From the NCBI GenBank assembly GCA_023388495.1, contig JAEWGC010000025.1, positions 1 to 64,000 on the forward strand: a stretch of DNA of 64,000 nt, read 5' to 3'. This document shows positions 8,392-17,744 of this stretch, one piece after another. Position numbers and translations under genes: made by a program. Numbering within the stretch: the stretch's first letter is position 1; every line of letters begins with the position of its first letter. The notes below the pieces were generated by a model. That model was not told where the DNA came from, did no database searches, and saw only the letters and a program-made list of their open reading frames with translations. Source of the stretch: Bacillota bacterium. GTDB taxonomy: Bacteria; Bacillota; Clostridia; Tissierellales; Tissierellaceae.

Positions 8392-9423
8392 CTAGTCATA
8401 TAAGTACCATGCTTGAGCTCCCTTTTCAGTCAGTTGCACTAATATAACTTCACCATCGGTTTCTTTTAGTTTTTCAACAAGAGTATATCTATCTTTAGGA
8501 TCACAAATAATCATCATAAATCCACCACCACCAGCACCAGATACCTTAGCAGCTTTTCCACCATTGTTCATAATAAAATCATACATATTTTCTATTAATG
8601 GATTCGATATAGATGAAGACATTTTTTTCTTTGATAACCAACCTTCTTTTAAGCTATTAGCTAAGCCATCAAAATCACCTTTTAATATTGCATTTTTCAT
8701 CACTGTTGCAGAGCTTTTTAACTCATGCATAGCCTTAAGACTTTCTTCAACTCCTAACTTTGTGTTTTTAATCTGTTCATCAATAATTTTTGCTGACTCT
8801 CTTGATGTCCCTGTATAATACAAAATAAGCGAATTTTCAATCTCATTTTTAATCCAGTTTTTGATTCTAAGTGGATTTACAATCACCCTATCGTTTTCAT
8901 AAAACTCCATGAAATTAAAGCCACCAAAGGTAGCAGCAAACTGATCCTGTTTACCACCAGATAATTTTAAATCTTCTCTTTCTATTTCATAAGCTAAATG
9001 AGCCATGTCATACTCGCCCAGTGGTAGGTTAAGCCATTCCATATAGGCTTTAATAATTGCAACTACCATAGTGGAAGAGGAACCAAGCCCTGACCCAGCA
9101 GGGGCATCCGAATATGTTGTCATTTTAAATGATAAGGGTTTACCATTGTTAAAGTCTTTTACTATCCTATTATATATCCCTTTATGTAATAGTAACTGAT
9201 TGTCTATTTCTATTCTGGATTTACTTTCACATTCAAAAGTTTCATTTACATCAGGCGCTATAAATACTATTTTATTATCCTCAGTAGGTTCAATAGTACA
9301 ATAAGCATACATATCAATTGTAACATTAAGAACTGCTCCTCCATATTCATCACAATACGGAGACACATCTGTTCCACCACCAGCAAGTCCAAGTCTAAGT
9401 GGTGCTTTAGAACGTATAATCAT
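8392..9423 (-). CDS. hddA: D-glycero-alpha-D-manno-heptose 7-phosphate kinase
   Basis: This 343-residue GHMP-family kinase has the N-terminal substrate motif RSKAPLRLGLAGGGTDV, the ATP loop PAGSGLGSSSTMVVA near residue 105 and the C-terminal GHMP motif KVSGAGGGGFMM. It phosphorylates C1 of heptose 7-phosphate. The start at 9423 follows GGGAGGG by 7 bases; an in-frame start 15 bases earlier overlaps that ribosome site. It is the first of four heptose genes, so the locus can make the nucleotide sugar without outside enzymes. Confidence 0.9.
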   Translation of the reverse strand: MIIRSKAPLRLGLAGGGTDVSPYCDEYGGAVLNVTIDMYAYCTIEPTEDNKIVFIAPDVNETFECESKSRIEIDNQLLLHKGIYNRIVKDFNNGKPLSFKMTTYSDAPAGSGLGSSSTMVVAIIKAYMEWLNLPLGEYDMAHLAYEIEREDLKLSGGKQDQFAATFGGFNFMEFYENDRVIVNPLRIKNWIKNEIENSLILYYTGTSRESAKIIDEQIKNTKLGVEESLKAMHELKSSATVMKNAILKGDFDGLANSLKEGWLSKKKMSSSISNPLIENMYDFIMNNGGKAAKVSGAGGGGFMMIICDPKDRYTLVEKLKETDGEVILVQLTEKGAQAWYLYD

Positions 9424-9471
9424 TTTGTTCCCTCCCATATTTTTATATAAACCTTATTATTTAAAGGTTAG

Positions 9472-10875
9472 TTATTCAGTGCCTTGACTTATTTTTTTAT
9501 TGTGTTTATTTATCTTAATTATACTACCATAAATAAAACTAAATATAATTAACAGTTTAATTCCATAACCACATGAATAGAAAACTACCATAGCAACTGG
9601 AATAAATTCAGTATAATAAATTTTTATATTATTAAATGTTTTTATTATATTTCCTATATAAAAGATAGAACCTATTAATCCAAACTTTAAAAATATATAG
9701 ATTAGAATAAAATGTGCTGAATAGTATTGACCACTCATCAATTCTTCCACACTAAAAGCATTATCAGAAGGAGAGATTACGCCAAATATATTTAAGGAAT
9801 CTTCAAAATATCCACCAAAACCCCTTCCAAAAACAAATTCTACAATTCCATCGCTATGTAAAATGTTTAAAACTTCAGCTACTCTCACTCTAACTGAAAA
9901 AGGGAGCTCTGACAAACTTCTAGCTTGAAACATTTGTTGTATTTGAATTACTTTAAATCTAGTGAAGGTACCACTATATTTTGGAGAATCTATTATATAG
10001 TTAAAGATTGTAACAATTAATAATACTAGAGTCATAACCAAGATTATTAAAACAATTCCCTTAATGTGCCAGCTAACATTTTCAGTCTTTTTAAAGACAT
10101 AATATAGTCCAATAGCAACTACAAGTAAAATCCCTCCTGAAGTAGGTGAAAAAAAATACAACCCTAAATATGCAAATATATATATTTTTTTTAAAATATC
10201 TTTCTCTTTATTTTTTTTAAATAACGCTCCAACTAAATATGCTAAGTTCATTATAGTGATATTGCCCACAGTAGTATATAAACTTCCAAATATGTTATAA
10301 TATCTATTAAAAATTAGTAATAACAAGCTAAATATTGGAAAAGAATATACAAAAATTTCATATAATTTTATTATCTTTTTGCAACTATCCATGGGTAAAG
10401 CATAGCTAATTAGTATAGGTAAAAAAAACAAATTGAAATAAAATACGATATCTTTTGCAATATAATAATTGGCTTGTCCTTTAATTATACTAATAAAAAA
10501 AATCCCAATAAAAAATAATGAATACATTAAAAAATCCTTATTAGTGTATGCCCTTTTCCCAATTCCTGTTAAGGTAATCGAAATTATAAACATATATTTA
10601 AAACTTCCTAAAAATAAGGAATTAAAATTATGATCTATATAAAAGAAGCGAGATAAATCTTGAAATAATAAAATTAAAATAAATATCCAGACATAAGCTT
10701 TATCAATTCTTCCACACATAAAAGCAAAAGACAGTAATCCTAACCATACTAATGTGTATATGTGACTTGTAATGTTAAAATCATATTGCACAAAATCAAT
10801 AGATAACATGGATAAGATAAACAGTATTAAGGGTAATATTTTGTTCTTATTGTTTAGTTTTTTATTAAGTTCCAT
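9472..10875 (-). CDS. O-antigen/capsule polymerase-like membrane protein (Wzy type)
   Basis: This 467-residue polytopic membrane protein has about 10-12 hydrophobic helices and one larger hydrophilic loop after residue 285 (KYSGTFTRFKVIQIQQMFQA to about residue 360). That layout is typical of Wzy polymerases and O-antigen ligases, which join undecaprenyl-linked repeat units outside the membrane. Primary sequence is poorly conserved in this family, so the call rests on topology and on its place between glycosyltransferase and nucleotide-sugar genes. No chain-length regulator gene is visible nearby. Confidence 0.72.
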   Translation of the reverse strand: MELNKKLNNKNKILPLILFILSMLSIDFVQYDFNITSHIYTLVWLGLLSFAFMCGRIDKAYVWIFILILLFQDLSRFFYIDHNFNSLFLGSFKYMFIISITLTGIGKRAYTNKDFLMYSLFFIGIFFISIIKGQANYYIAKDIVFYFNLFFLPILISYALPMDSCKKIIKLYEIFVYSFPIFSLLLLIFNRYYNIFGSLYTTVGNITIMNLAYLVGALFKKNKEKDILKKIYIFAYLGLYFFSPTSGGILLVVAIGLYYVFKKTENVSWHIKGIVLIILVMTLVLLIVTIFNYIIDSPKYSGTFTRFKVIQIQQMFQARSLSELPFSVRVRVAEVLNILHSDGIVEFVFGRGFGGYFEDSLNIFGVISPSDNAFSVEELMSGQYYSAHFILIYIFLKFGLIGSIFYIGNIIKTFNNIKIYYTEFIPVAMVVFYSCGYGIKLLIIFSFIYGSIIKINKHNKKISQGTE

Positions 10876-10899
10876 TCTCTAATCCCATCCTAAAATTCT

Positions 10900-12084
10900 T
10901 TAATTTAATTTAATTTGTTCAATAGCACTTATATATTCCTTTTCAAAAGCTTTCCAAGTAAAATTATTACTAATGAATTCTTTAGCATTTACACCTATAT
11001 ACTCATATTTACTGGCATCTTTATAAATATCTATAATAACTTTGTAATAGTCCCCTGGTGAATCTGCTATAATAAAGTGTTCTCCATTTTTTGCCCCAAC
11101 AATAGGTTTTGCTGCAAGTGATGAAATAACATTTATTTTACCAAGGGCCATTCCTTCTAAAACTTTATTTTGAATCCCTCCACCTGTTTGCATTGGTGCA
11201 ACAATCACAATAGAAGAGTTTAATAACATAAATGGATCTTCAACGAATCCTGTTATTTTAACATTCTTATATTTACTAGCTACTGAATAAACTTCTTCTG
11301 TAGGGTCTGCTCCAATAATCCAAAATCCTAATCCGGATTCAATTCTAGAATGAACATTTTCCAAATACCATTTCACTGCTTCAATATTTGGTTGGTAGTT
11401 CATTTTCCCTATAAATGCTACATATTTCTCATGCCCAGATGCTTTAGTATTATAATTTAAAAGTTCAGAGTCAACACCATGAGGAACCCATTTAACATTT
11501 CCATAAGGATTTAAAATCTCATATTCTTCTTGATTAACTAAAAATGTAATATTACTTGTTTTTATATAGTGTTTTTCATATTTACCTAATCTCTTACTTT
11601 CAATAGAATATATTAATTTCCATAACTTTGAACTAGTTTTAGTTTTGGCTTGCTTATATATTAAATCAATAGAATCAACCATCTCAAAAACTTTAACTTT
11701 ATTAGTTGGTAGAAATTCAAGATATTTCATTGTACGCAATAAGCATCCTATTACAACATCACATTCTCCAGCTTCCAAGTTAACTATATTTTGTACTTCA
11801 GTAAAATAAAAATACCCTACTTGAAGAGGTTTTGGTGTAAACAAAGTTAAAGCGGCGTTTAAGTAATATCTCCACTTGGGAAATATACAATTTTTATACG
11901 AATAACAATTGTTTTTATAAAACTCTATTTCCTCAGATAACAATTCTTCTTCTGAAATTACAATCACTTTTAAATCGTATTTATTACTTAGGATTTTTAC
12001 TAAATTGAAATTTTTCTTTGAATAACCACTTACAATCGGGAATAAAGGACGTGGTAAAATTATTAAACATTTTTTTTTTATCAT
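10900..12084 (-). CDS. glycosyltransferase, GT4-like (family 1)
   Basis: This 394-residue protein has a two-lobed GT-B layout. The N-lobe begins CLIILPRPLFPIVSGYSKKN. The C-lobe carries YVAFIGKMNYQPNIEAVKWY near residue 225 and the donor-site motif GGGIQNKVLEGMALGK near residue 315. Enzymes of this kind add one sugar to the undecaprenyl-linked acceptor on the cytoplasmic side. Donor and linkage cannot be predicted; one of the three transferases here presumably uses GDP-heptose. AAAGGA lies 8 bases before the ATG. Confidence 0.85.
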   Translation of the reverse strand: MIKKKCLIILPRPLFPIVSGYSKKNFNLVKILSNKYDLKVIVISEEELLSEEIEFYKNNCYSYKNCIFPKWRYYLNAALTLFTPKPLQVGYFYFTEVQNIVNLEAGECDVVIGCLLRTMKYLEFLPTNKVKVFEMVDSIDLIYKQAKTKTSSKLWKLIYSIESKRLGKYEKHYIKTSNITFLVNQEEYEILNPYGNVKWVPHGVDSELLNYNTKASGHEKYVAFIGKMNYQPNIEAVKWYLENVHSRIESGLGFWIIGADPTEEVYSVASKYKNVKITGFVEDPFMLLNSSIVIVAPMQTGGGIQNKVLEGMALGKINVISSLAAKPIVGAKNGEHFIIADSPGDYYKVIIDIYKDASKYEYIGVNAKEFISNNFTWKAFEKEYISAIEQIKLN

Positions 12085-12112
12085 TTCTATTGTCCTTTCT
12101 TATAAATTATAT

Positions 12113-13165
12113 TTATTTAAACATATATTTAAAGGATTTTTCTAACTCTTCTATTGAATGCTTGTTTTTAAACTCATTAAATTTATTTTCTAGGTTTTCC
12201 TCTGATTTCATAAAGCATATTTTATTAATCATCTCAGCTTCATTTTCGAAAATCTTACATATATTAGGATATCGCCTGGCATATTCATTAATAATAGGGA
12301 TGTTATTTCCTAAAACTATTTTATTATTAGAAAAAGCATCAATTAATGTGCCACTCATACGATAAGTAAAGTTTTCAGGAAATGGGATTAATATACATTC
12401 AGCATTGTTTATATATTCATCATATATATTCTTATCTAAAAAACCTTTGATCACCTTAAGATATCCATTATCAAATTCTTTTTCTTTTGATTTTAAAACT
12501 ACTCTTTTAGAATTTTTTTTAAATATTTGTTCTTTTTGTTCATGTTTTATTATATTGGCAATAAATTCTTCGTTATTACTATTACTCAAGCCTACACATT
12601 TATATTCAATTTCTTTAGTCTTGGTTTGTGTATTATCATTTAGTGGATGTGGTATAACGAATACCCTACCTGGGTCTATGCCAATGTTTGCTATCAGATG
12701 TTCCTTCATATATTGTTCAAAGACTATATGCTTAACCTTATTTTTATACATATTAAAGATTTTTTTCTTAATATTGTTTGAGAGTTCATCAATATTAATT
12801 GTATGAAGCAAATACATGTTTTCCGTTTTTCCAAACAAAAACCTCCCAAACTTAAATGCTATCGTATCGAAAGAAGCTACGAAAATATAATCTGGTTTTA
12901 TCTTTTTAGCCTGTATTGCTGAAACTAACATAATCTTTATTGAGCTTATACGATTTAATAATTGTCCTTTAGATAAATATAAATTATCTTTCTTAATAAG
13001 CTTTACAGATTTAATATCTGCAAGTTCACTATCATATTCATCAAAATAATTGGTTTGTGTTAATGCATATACGGTAGAAAATCTTGACAATGCTTTGATA
13101 AAATTTTTATTTGACCTTATATGTCCAGTGTAATACATAAAATCTAAGTATAGTATTTTCATCAT
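12113..13165 (-). CDS. glycosyltransferase, divergent GT-B type
   Basis: This 350-residue soluble protein starts MMKILYLDFMYYTGHIRSNK. Its C-terminal half matches the donor-binding lobe of GT4-like enzymes: ILIPFPENFTYRMSGTLIDA followed by NNIPIINEY, the usual position of the acidic sugar-nucleotide site. The family match is weaker than for its neighbours. It lies 2 bases after the next glycosyltransferase gene (transcription order), with AGGAGAAT before the start, so the two are surely co-expressed. The sugar specificity is unknown. Confidence 0.65.
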   Translation of the reverse strand: MMKILYLDFMYYTGHIRSNKNFIKALSRFSTVYALTQTNYFDEYDSELADIKSVKLIKKDNLYLSKGQLLNRISSIKIMLVSAIQAKKIKPDYIFVASFDTIAFKFGRFLFGKTENMYLLHTINIDELSNNIKKKIFNMYKNKVKHIVFEQYMKEHLIANIGIDPGRVFVIPHPLNDNTQTKTKEIEYKCVGLSNSNNEEFIANIIKHEQKEQIFKKNSKRVVLKSKEKEFDNGYLKVIKGFLDKNIYDEYINNAECILIPFPENFTYRMSGTLIDAFSNNKIVLGNNIPIINEYARRYPNICKIFENEAEMINKICFMKSEENLENKFNEFKNKHSIEELEKSFKYMFK

Positions 13166-13167
13166 TG

Positions 13168-14274
13168 CTATTCTCCTAAAGTTATATCACATGATATTAA
13201 AAAGTCCTTAAATCGTTTAAAAACAATCTCATTAGAATAATTATTCATGAATATATTGAATGAATATTCATTATATTTTGATGGATTTCCTTGCATCCAA
13301 AAGTTAATAGCTTTAACGAATTCTTCACTATTATTACATAAAGCGCCAATCCTATTGTAATCTCCATCTATTCCTTCAAAACTCTCTTTTGTAGCAAAAA
13401 TATATTTTCCAAATTTTAAGGCTTCCACTGTCTTTGTCTTCATACCTGAGCCTGAATATATCGGACAAATAACAGCTGATGCTTCTTTGTATATTTTTGT
13501 AAGGTCTTCAACAAATCCTTTTAATTTGACTCTTGGATGCTCCTTCTCATTAACCCATTTTTCCAATGATTTGCAACAGTTACCAACAACCCATAAATCC
13601 ATATCAATTTTAGGTAAAGCCTCTTCTATGAAACTCTTTATCCCATCTATGTTAGAAAAAAAGTTGCCTCCTACAAAAAGAAGATATTGGTTCTTTATGT
13701 CATCATTATTTATTTCATCTTCTGCCACGCCTATATAATCATAGCTACTTGGACTTATCAAATCTGCTATTTTATTATAAACCTTATTCAGTTCATTAGA
13801 ATCTCTTTGGTTTAAAGTAATTCTATATTTCGAATATTTTGTAGTAAGTTTCTCATTATACCAAATATATAAATACATCCACAAATCAGATAATTTCTTA
13901 GTAGCTTTAAACTTGTCTAAATAAAAATTGTGCTCAACGTTATGGTAAAATATCATAACATTAATACCTTTTTTAGCAATCATTTTTACATATCTCCCAT
14001 AAACTGAACCGTTAAAAAAAACTAATTCGACATTATCGTAATCAATACTTTTAATTTTACTTTTTATCGTTTTTGTGTGACCATAGCTTTGAAATAATAG
14101 CATATTTTTAATGCGTTGCATGAACTTTGGTTTTTCTATAATTATTGATTCAACATTATAAATACCTACAGTATGTTCAACCATACTTTGAACACGTCTT
14201 GCCCCGTATTCTCCTCCATCTAATTTACTATCATTAGATGCTCCTCGTCCAATAAATAGAATCTTTTTTCTCAA
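13168..14274 (-). CDS. glycosyltransferase, GT4-like (family 1)
   Basis: This protein of about 368 residues has an N-lobe start KKILFIGRGASNDSKLDGGE, the interdomain stretch YLLFVGGNFFSNIDGIKSFI near residue 195, and the GT4 donor motif GSGMKTKTVEALKFGKYIFA near residue 278. It is probably initiated by the TTG at 14274, 6 bases after GAGGG; a TTG at 14280 is the other option. It would extend the lipid-linked repeat unit of the surface polysaccharide. Donor sugar unknown. Confidence 0.82.
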   Translation of the reverse strand: MRKKILFIGRGASNDSKLDGGEYGARRVQSMVEHTVGIYNVESIIIEKPKFMQRIKNMLLFQSYGHTKTIKSKIKSIDYDNVELVFFNGSVYGRYVKMIAKKGINVMIFYHNVEHNFYLDKFKATKKLSDLWMYLYIWYNEKLTTKYSKYRITLNQRDSNELNKVYNKIADLISPSSYDYIGVAEDEINNDDIKNQYLLFVGGNFFSNIDGIKSFIEEALPKIDMDLWVVGNCCKSLEKWVNEKEHPRVKLKGFVEDLTKIYKEASAVICPIYSGSGMKTKTVEALKFGKYIFATKESFEGIDGDYNRIGALCNNSEEFVKAINFWMQGNPSKYNEYSFNIFMNNYSNEIVFKRFKDFLISCDITLGE

Positions 14275-14330
14275 GTTCAACCCTCTTTTCTATGACTACT
14301 TTCATTTATTAATTCTATATTTATACATAA

Positions 14331-15170
14331 CTAATCTTCGGTCATTTTAATTGATAATTCATTTGAAAAAATTTGATACTCTTTGTTCTGACTATATTTT
14401 TTATCATATACTAAATTACCAAATACTTTATTTACTATACTTATGTTTAGTAATTTTAATATCGGATTAAATAACTTAGTCATTATAATCTTTTTACCAT
14501 GTATTTCAGCGATTAGTCTAACCATTTCACTTGTATTAACATAGTCTTTATTTTGCGGTAAAAACAATCCATTATTATAATTCTCAATTAACAGCCTAAC
14601 AAATTCTGATAGATTATCTATATAAATCATACTTCTCTCATTATCAATATCTGGGAATATTGGAGTTTTTATTGCTAATTTTGCCAATCTTGAATAATTT
14701 CCCTTGCAGCCTTTGCCATAGACCATAGGAGGTCTAATAATAGCTACCTTGAAAGACTCATCGTTTAATGATTTAATTAGATCCTCTGCTTCTAATTTTG
14801 ACTTCCCATAAGCGTTATTTGGCTTAAGTGGAGTATTTTTAGTAATAATTCCAGTTTCTAGTCCATAAACACTCATTGTGCTTAAAAATACAAATTGCTT
14901 TACTCGATCTTTTTTTGATTTTTTAGCGATTTCATATGCTAAATCTCTATTTACTTGGAAATATAAATCCCTATTTTCATTTGATTCTTTTCTATGCACT
15001 ATCCCAGCTACATGGAACACCACATCATATTTTGAGAAGTCCTTCTCCTTCCATGTTCTATCTCTTAAGCTGATAGACTCTACTTTATATTTATCAGGAT
15101 ATTTAGCAAGCCATTTTTCAAAGCTTGTCCCAATATAACTATTTTTTCCTGTAATAAGTATCCTTTTCAT
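14331..15170 (-). CDS. NAD-dependent epimerase/dehydratase (extended SDR, GalE-like)
   Basis: This 279-residue short-chain dehydrogenase has the nucleotide-binding motif ITGKNSYIGTSFEKWL at the N-terminus, the catalytic region STMSVYGLETG and the YGKSKLEAE motif holding the active Tyr and Lys. It acts on a nucleotide sugar or a lipid-linked sugar; many clostridial loci place such a gene directly after the initiating sugar transferase. The start overlaps the end of that gene by 4 bases, so the two are translationally coupled. The exact reaction is not predictable. Confidence 0.82.
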   Translation of the reverse strand: MKRILITGKNSYIGTSFEKWLAKYPDKYKVESISLRDRTWKEKDFSKYDVVFHVAGIVHRKESNENRDLYFQVNRDLAYEIAKKSKKDRVKQFVFLSTMSVYGLETGIITKNTPLKPNNAYGKSKLEAEDLIKSLNDESFKVAIIRPPMVYGKGCKGNYSRLAKLAIKTPIFPDIDNERSMIYIDNLSEFVRLLIENYNNGLFLPQNKDYVNTSEMVRLIAEIHGKKIIMTKLFNPILKLLNISIVNKVFGNLVYDKKYSQNKEYQIFSNELSIKMTED

Positions 15171-15802
15171 CGCTTTGCTATCTCCTTATTTACAGTTTTG
15201 TCAACTTCAATCTTTCCTGTACCACCCTCAACAACACCATCTCTCTTTAAGACGCTAACTATTGTCCCAAAGAAACACTTTATATCTAAAGCTAATCCCA
15301 AATTCTCAGTGTAATAACCATCATATCTAGCCTTGTCTTCTATCTCAACTGTATCTCTACCGTTAATCTGTGCCCATCCAGTTAGCCCTGGTAATATGTC
15401 ATTAGCACAATATTTATCTCTTTCAGCTATTAAATCATATTGATTCCAAAGTGCTGGTCTTGGTCCAATAATACTCATTTCACCCTTTAGGATATTTATT
15501 ATCTGTGGAAGTTCATCTAGGCTTGTCTTCCTCAAAAACTTGCCTACCTTTGTAATCCATTGATCGGGATTCTCTAGTAAATGAGTTGGAGTATCTCTAG
15601 GAGTATCTATTCTCATAGTTCTAAATTTTAATATATTAAAATGAGTTTTATGTATTCCTACTCTCTTTTGTTTGAATAATATTGGTCCTTTTGAATCTAA
15701 TTTAATAGCCATAATTAGGATTAAAAATATTGGTGATAATACAATTAATCCTATAAAAGAAAGAATTATATCTATAATTCTCTTAATTTTCATGTAAGTC
15801 AT
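15167..15802 (-). CDS. undecaprenyl-phosphate sugar phosphotransferase (initiating transferase)
   Basis: This 211-residue monotopic enzyme of the bacterial sugar transferase family has one N-terminal hydrophobic hairpin (IDIILSFIGLIVLSPIFLI), the catalytic block FKQKRVG then FNILKFRTM, the motif LRKTSLDELPQIINILKGEM, and the signature GPRPALWNQYD and LPGLTGWAQINGRD. It transfers a sugar-1-phosphate (often galactose, N-acetylgalactosamine or a bacillosamine) to undecaprenyl phosphate, starting each repeat unit. It is a short form without the extra membrane domain of WcaJ. GGAGG lies 9 bases before the ATG. Confidence 0.92.
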   Translation of the reverse strand: MTYMKIKRIIDIILSFIGLIVLSPIFLILIMAIKLDSKGPILFKQKRVGIHKTHFNILKFRTMRIDTPRDTPTHLLENPDQWITKVGKFLRKTSLDELPQIINILKGEMSIIGPRPALWNQYDLIAERDKYCANDILPGLTGWAQINGRDTVEIEDKARYDGYYTENLGLALDIKCFFGTIVSVLKRDGVVEGGTGKIEVDKTVNKEIAKR

Positions 15803-15879
15803 TTCCTACTACCTCCGCAATCTCTATCTCATAACGTTAAATAATTTTCATATATTACTTTCGAGGGAACAATTATTCT

Positions 15880-16494
15880 TTACTCCCCAAAAAACCTAAC
15901 TACCTTATTCCTGCTATAATCTATTTCTTCTAATCTTTGTCTTATCCCTTCCTCAAATGTATATGATGTAATAACTATTGCATCATGGTTATAGTCTTTT
16001 ATTTCATCCCTAGATATTATCTTGTATCCAAGCATAACTTTACCTATCTTAGCAGGATTATCATCTATTATAGCTAATACATTCATCCTAGTGAGTTCTC
16101 TATCTCGTATAACCCCTATAATAGTTTCTGCTACTTCTCCTGCACCATAAAGGAGTATGTTTTTGAATCCTTTACTCTCAACTGTTCTTAAAAAATCCTC
16201 TATATTGCTTTTAGCTAGTCTATATAAGTCTACTAGCTCTCTCATATAAGTAATAAGAAGAAAATTCTTCCTCTTAACCCCTTCAGCCGTTATCCTATAA
16301 TAAACCACCTTAGCGGATCTGTATTCTCTTACAAGATAATTCTTTTCCTCTAGCTCACTTATGTACAAGTTAACCATAGAAGCGGCACCGTTTATTATAT
16401 TGGCTAGTTCTTTCTGTGTAGTGTCTGGATTGTTTTCTATATGTTGTAGTAGTTGTAGTTCTTTTAAATCAGATGTTGGGTTAAAGAATTTCAT
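15880..16494 (-). CDS. winged-helix DNA-binding protein with C-terminal Rossmann (CoA/NAD-binding-like) domain
   Basis: This 204-residue two-domain protein is the first gene of the polysaccharide locus. Residues 10-85 form a winged helix (ELQLLQHIENNPDTTQKELA, then the recognition helix ASMVNLYISELEEKNYLVRE). Residues 105-200 form a nucleotide-binding Rossmann fold starting ILLYGAGEVAETIIGVI with an acidic end to strand 2 (LAIIDDNPAKIG). It is probably a transcriptional regulator of the locus that senses a nucleotide cofactor or nucleotide sugar. The 5-bp inverted repeat TTCGT...ACGAA about 22 bases before the start (around 16517-16533) might be its operator; that is speculative. Confidence 0.72.
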   Translation of the reverse strand: MKFFNPTSDLKELQLLQHIENNPDTTQKELANIINGAASMVNLYISELEEKNYLVREYRSAKVVYYRITAEGVKRKNFLLITYMRELVDLYRLAKSNIEDFLRTVESKGFKNILLYGAGEVAETIIGVIRDRELTRMNVLAIIDDNPAKIGKVMLGYKIISRDEIKDYNHDAIVITSYTFEEGIRQRLEEIDYSRNKVVRFFGE

Positions 16495-16554
16495 ATCTTG
16501 TTCCTTTCTCCTTCTTCGTTCGATGTACGAATGATTGTGGTAAAAAATAAAGAT

Positions 16555-16630
16555 TGGTGCACCTTCAGGGACTCGAACCCTGGACCCACTGATTAAGAGT
16601 CAGTTGCTCTACCATCTGAGCTAAAGGTGC
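16555..16630 (-). tRNA. tRNA-Lys (anticodon CTT)
   Basis: The minus strand folds into a full cloverleaf: acceptor GCACCTT / AAGGTGC, D-arm AGCTCAGATGGTAGAGC, anticodon stem CTGA/TCAG with loop CTCTTAA (anticodon CTT), T-arm with GGTTCGAGTCC, and an encoded CCA end. It lies about 60 bases upstream of the polysaccharide regulator on the same strand, with no terminator hairpin seen between them, so read-through into the operon is possible. Confidence 0.96.
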
Positions 16631-16690
16631 AAATTCAATCAACATCATTTATTATACTCCTATTGTCCTATTTTGTCTATAGTTTTATAT

Positions 16691-16730
16691 AAAAAAAGCT
16701 AAATAAAGAAAGTTTTTTTCTTTATTTAGC
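16691..16730 (-). terminator. intrinsic terminator after degV
   Basis: Arms GCTAAATAAAGAAA / TTTCTTTATTTAGC flank a short A/T loop, followed leftwards by TTTTTTT. It begins about 10 bases after the DegV stop codon and before tRNA-Lys. Confidence 0.85.
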
Positions 16731-16740
16731 CCTATGTCTT

Positions 16741-17610
16741 TTATCCCTTATAGTTTTCCTTCATAAAAAATAAAGCTATGGTTCCTGGACCGGAGTGAGC
16801 GCCTACTGCTGCACCTATTATATTGATAATAAAGGACTCTGCTCCAAATTTTTCTTGGATTAATTCCTTTAGTTTCAATGCTCCTTCTAAATCATCTCCA
16901 TGGGTAATGCCTATTAGTTGTTCCTTTAGGTTGGCATTTTTTGCTCTTTCTTCCATCATATCTAACATTGCTTTAAATACTTTTTGTCTACCTCTTACCT
17001 TTTCTATTGGAACTAGTTTACCATCTTCAACATTTAGTATAGGTTTTATATTTAATAGTCCACCTACAAATGCTTGAACCCTTGATACTCTTCCGCCTCT
17101 AAATAGATACTCTATATCATCTACTGTGAAGATATACTCCATATTTTCCTTATAGAACTCAACTGCCTTTAATATCTCTTCCTTATCTTTGCCTTCCTTG
17201 GCTAATTTAGCTGCTTGTAGAACTATAAGGCCAAATCCACCTGAAGCTGCCTTTGTATCTACTATACTTAAATCAAAGTCTGGGTACTCTTCAAGTATTG
17301 ATTCTCTTACAAATAATGAAGTTTGATAGGTTCCCGATAATCCTGATGAGAATGCTATGTAGATTACACTATCTCCGTTTTTTGCATATTCTAGGAATTT
17401 TTCATTAAACATATTTGGTGGGATTTGTGCTGTTTTGTACATCTCACCATTTCTCATATCCTCGTATACTTTTTCTGGAGTTATAGTTACTTTATCTAGA
17501 TATTCATTATCCCCCTTATTTAAGATTATAGGTAAAATGTCTATATTATACTCTTCTATTAGTTCCTTTGATAAGTCGCAAGCGCTGTCACTTAATATTT
17601 TAATTGCCAT
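16741..17610 (-). CDS. DegV family fatty-acid-binding protein
   Basis: This 289-residue protein starts with the DegV signature ILSDSACDLSKELIEEYNID. It has the fatty-acid pocket region FSSGLSGTYQTS near residue 88, the central VDDIEYLFRGGRVS near 157, and C-terminal GAAVGAHSGPGTIALFF. DegV/FakB proteins present a fatty acid to FakA kinase for phosphorylation; no fakA gene is visible here. A second DegV-family gene lies at 39664-40500. It is flanked by terminators, so it is probably a single-gene unit. Confidence 0.92.
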   Translation of the reverse strand: MAIKILSDSACDLSKELIEEYNIDILPIILNKGDNEYLDKVTITPEKVYEDMRNGEMYKTAQIPPNMFNEKFLEYAKNGDSVIYIAFSSGLSGTYQTSLFVRESILEEYPDFDLSIVDTKAASGGFGLIVLQAAKLAKEGKDKEEILKAVEFYKENMEYIFTVDDIEYLFRGGRVSRVQAFVGGLLNIKPILNVEDGKLVPIEKVRGRQKVFKAMLDMMEERAKNANLKEQLIGITHGDDLEGALKLKELIQEKFGAESFIINIIGAAVGAHSGPGTIALFFMKENYKG

Positions 17611-17744
17611 TTTTATTACCTCCCTTTCCCTTTATTATTATACACCATTATACCTGTATAATTAACATTAAATTGAAAATAATGGCATATATTTTTTATT
17701 TCCACAATAGATTATAATACTATTATTTTAAGGAGTTGAGTTAT

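Noticed and set aside
921..16494. Prophage or integrative element carrying the glycan locus
   Set aside because: No integrase, transposase, att-like repeats or phage genes are seen; gene types are all those of a normal surface polysaccharide cluster.
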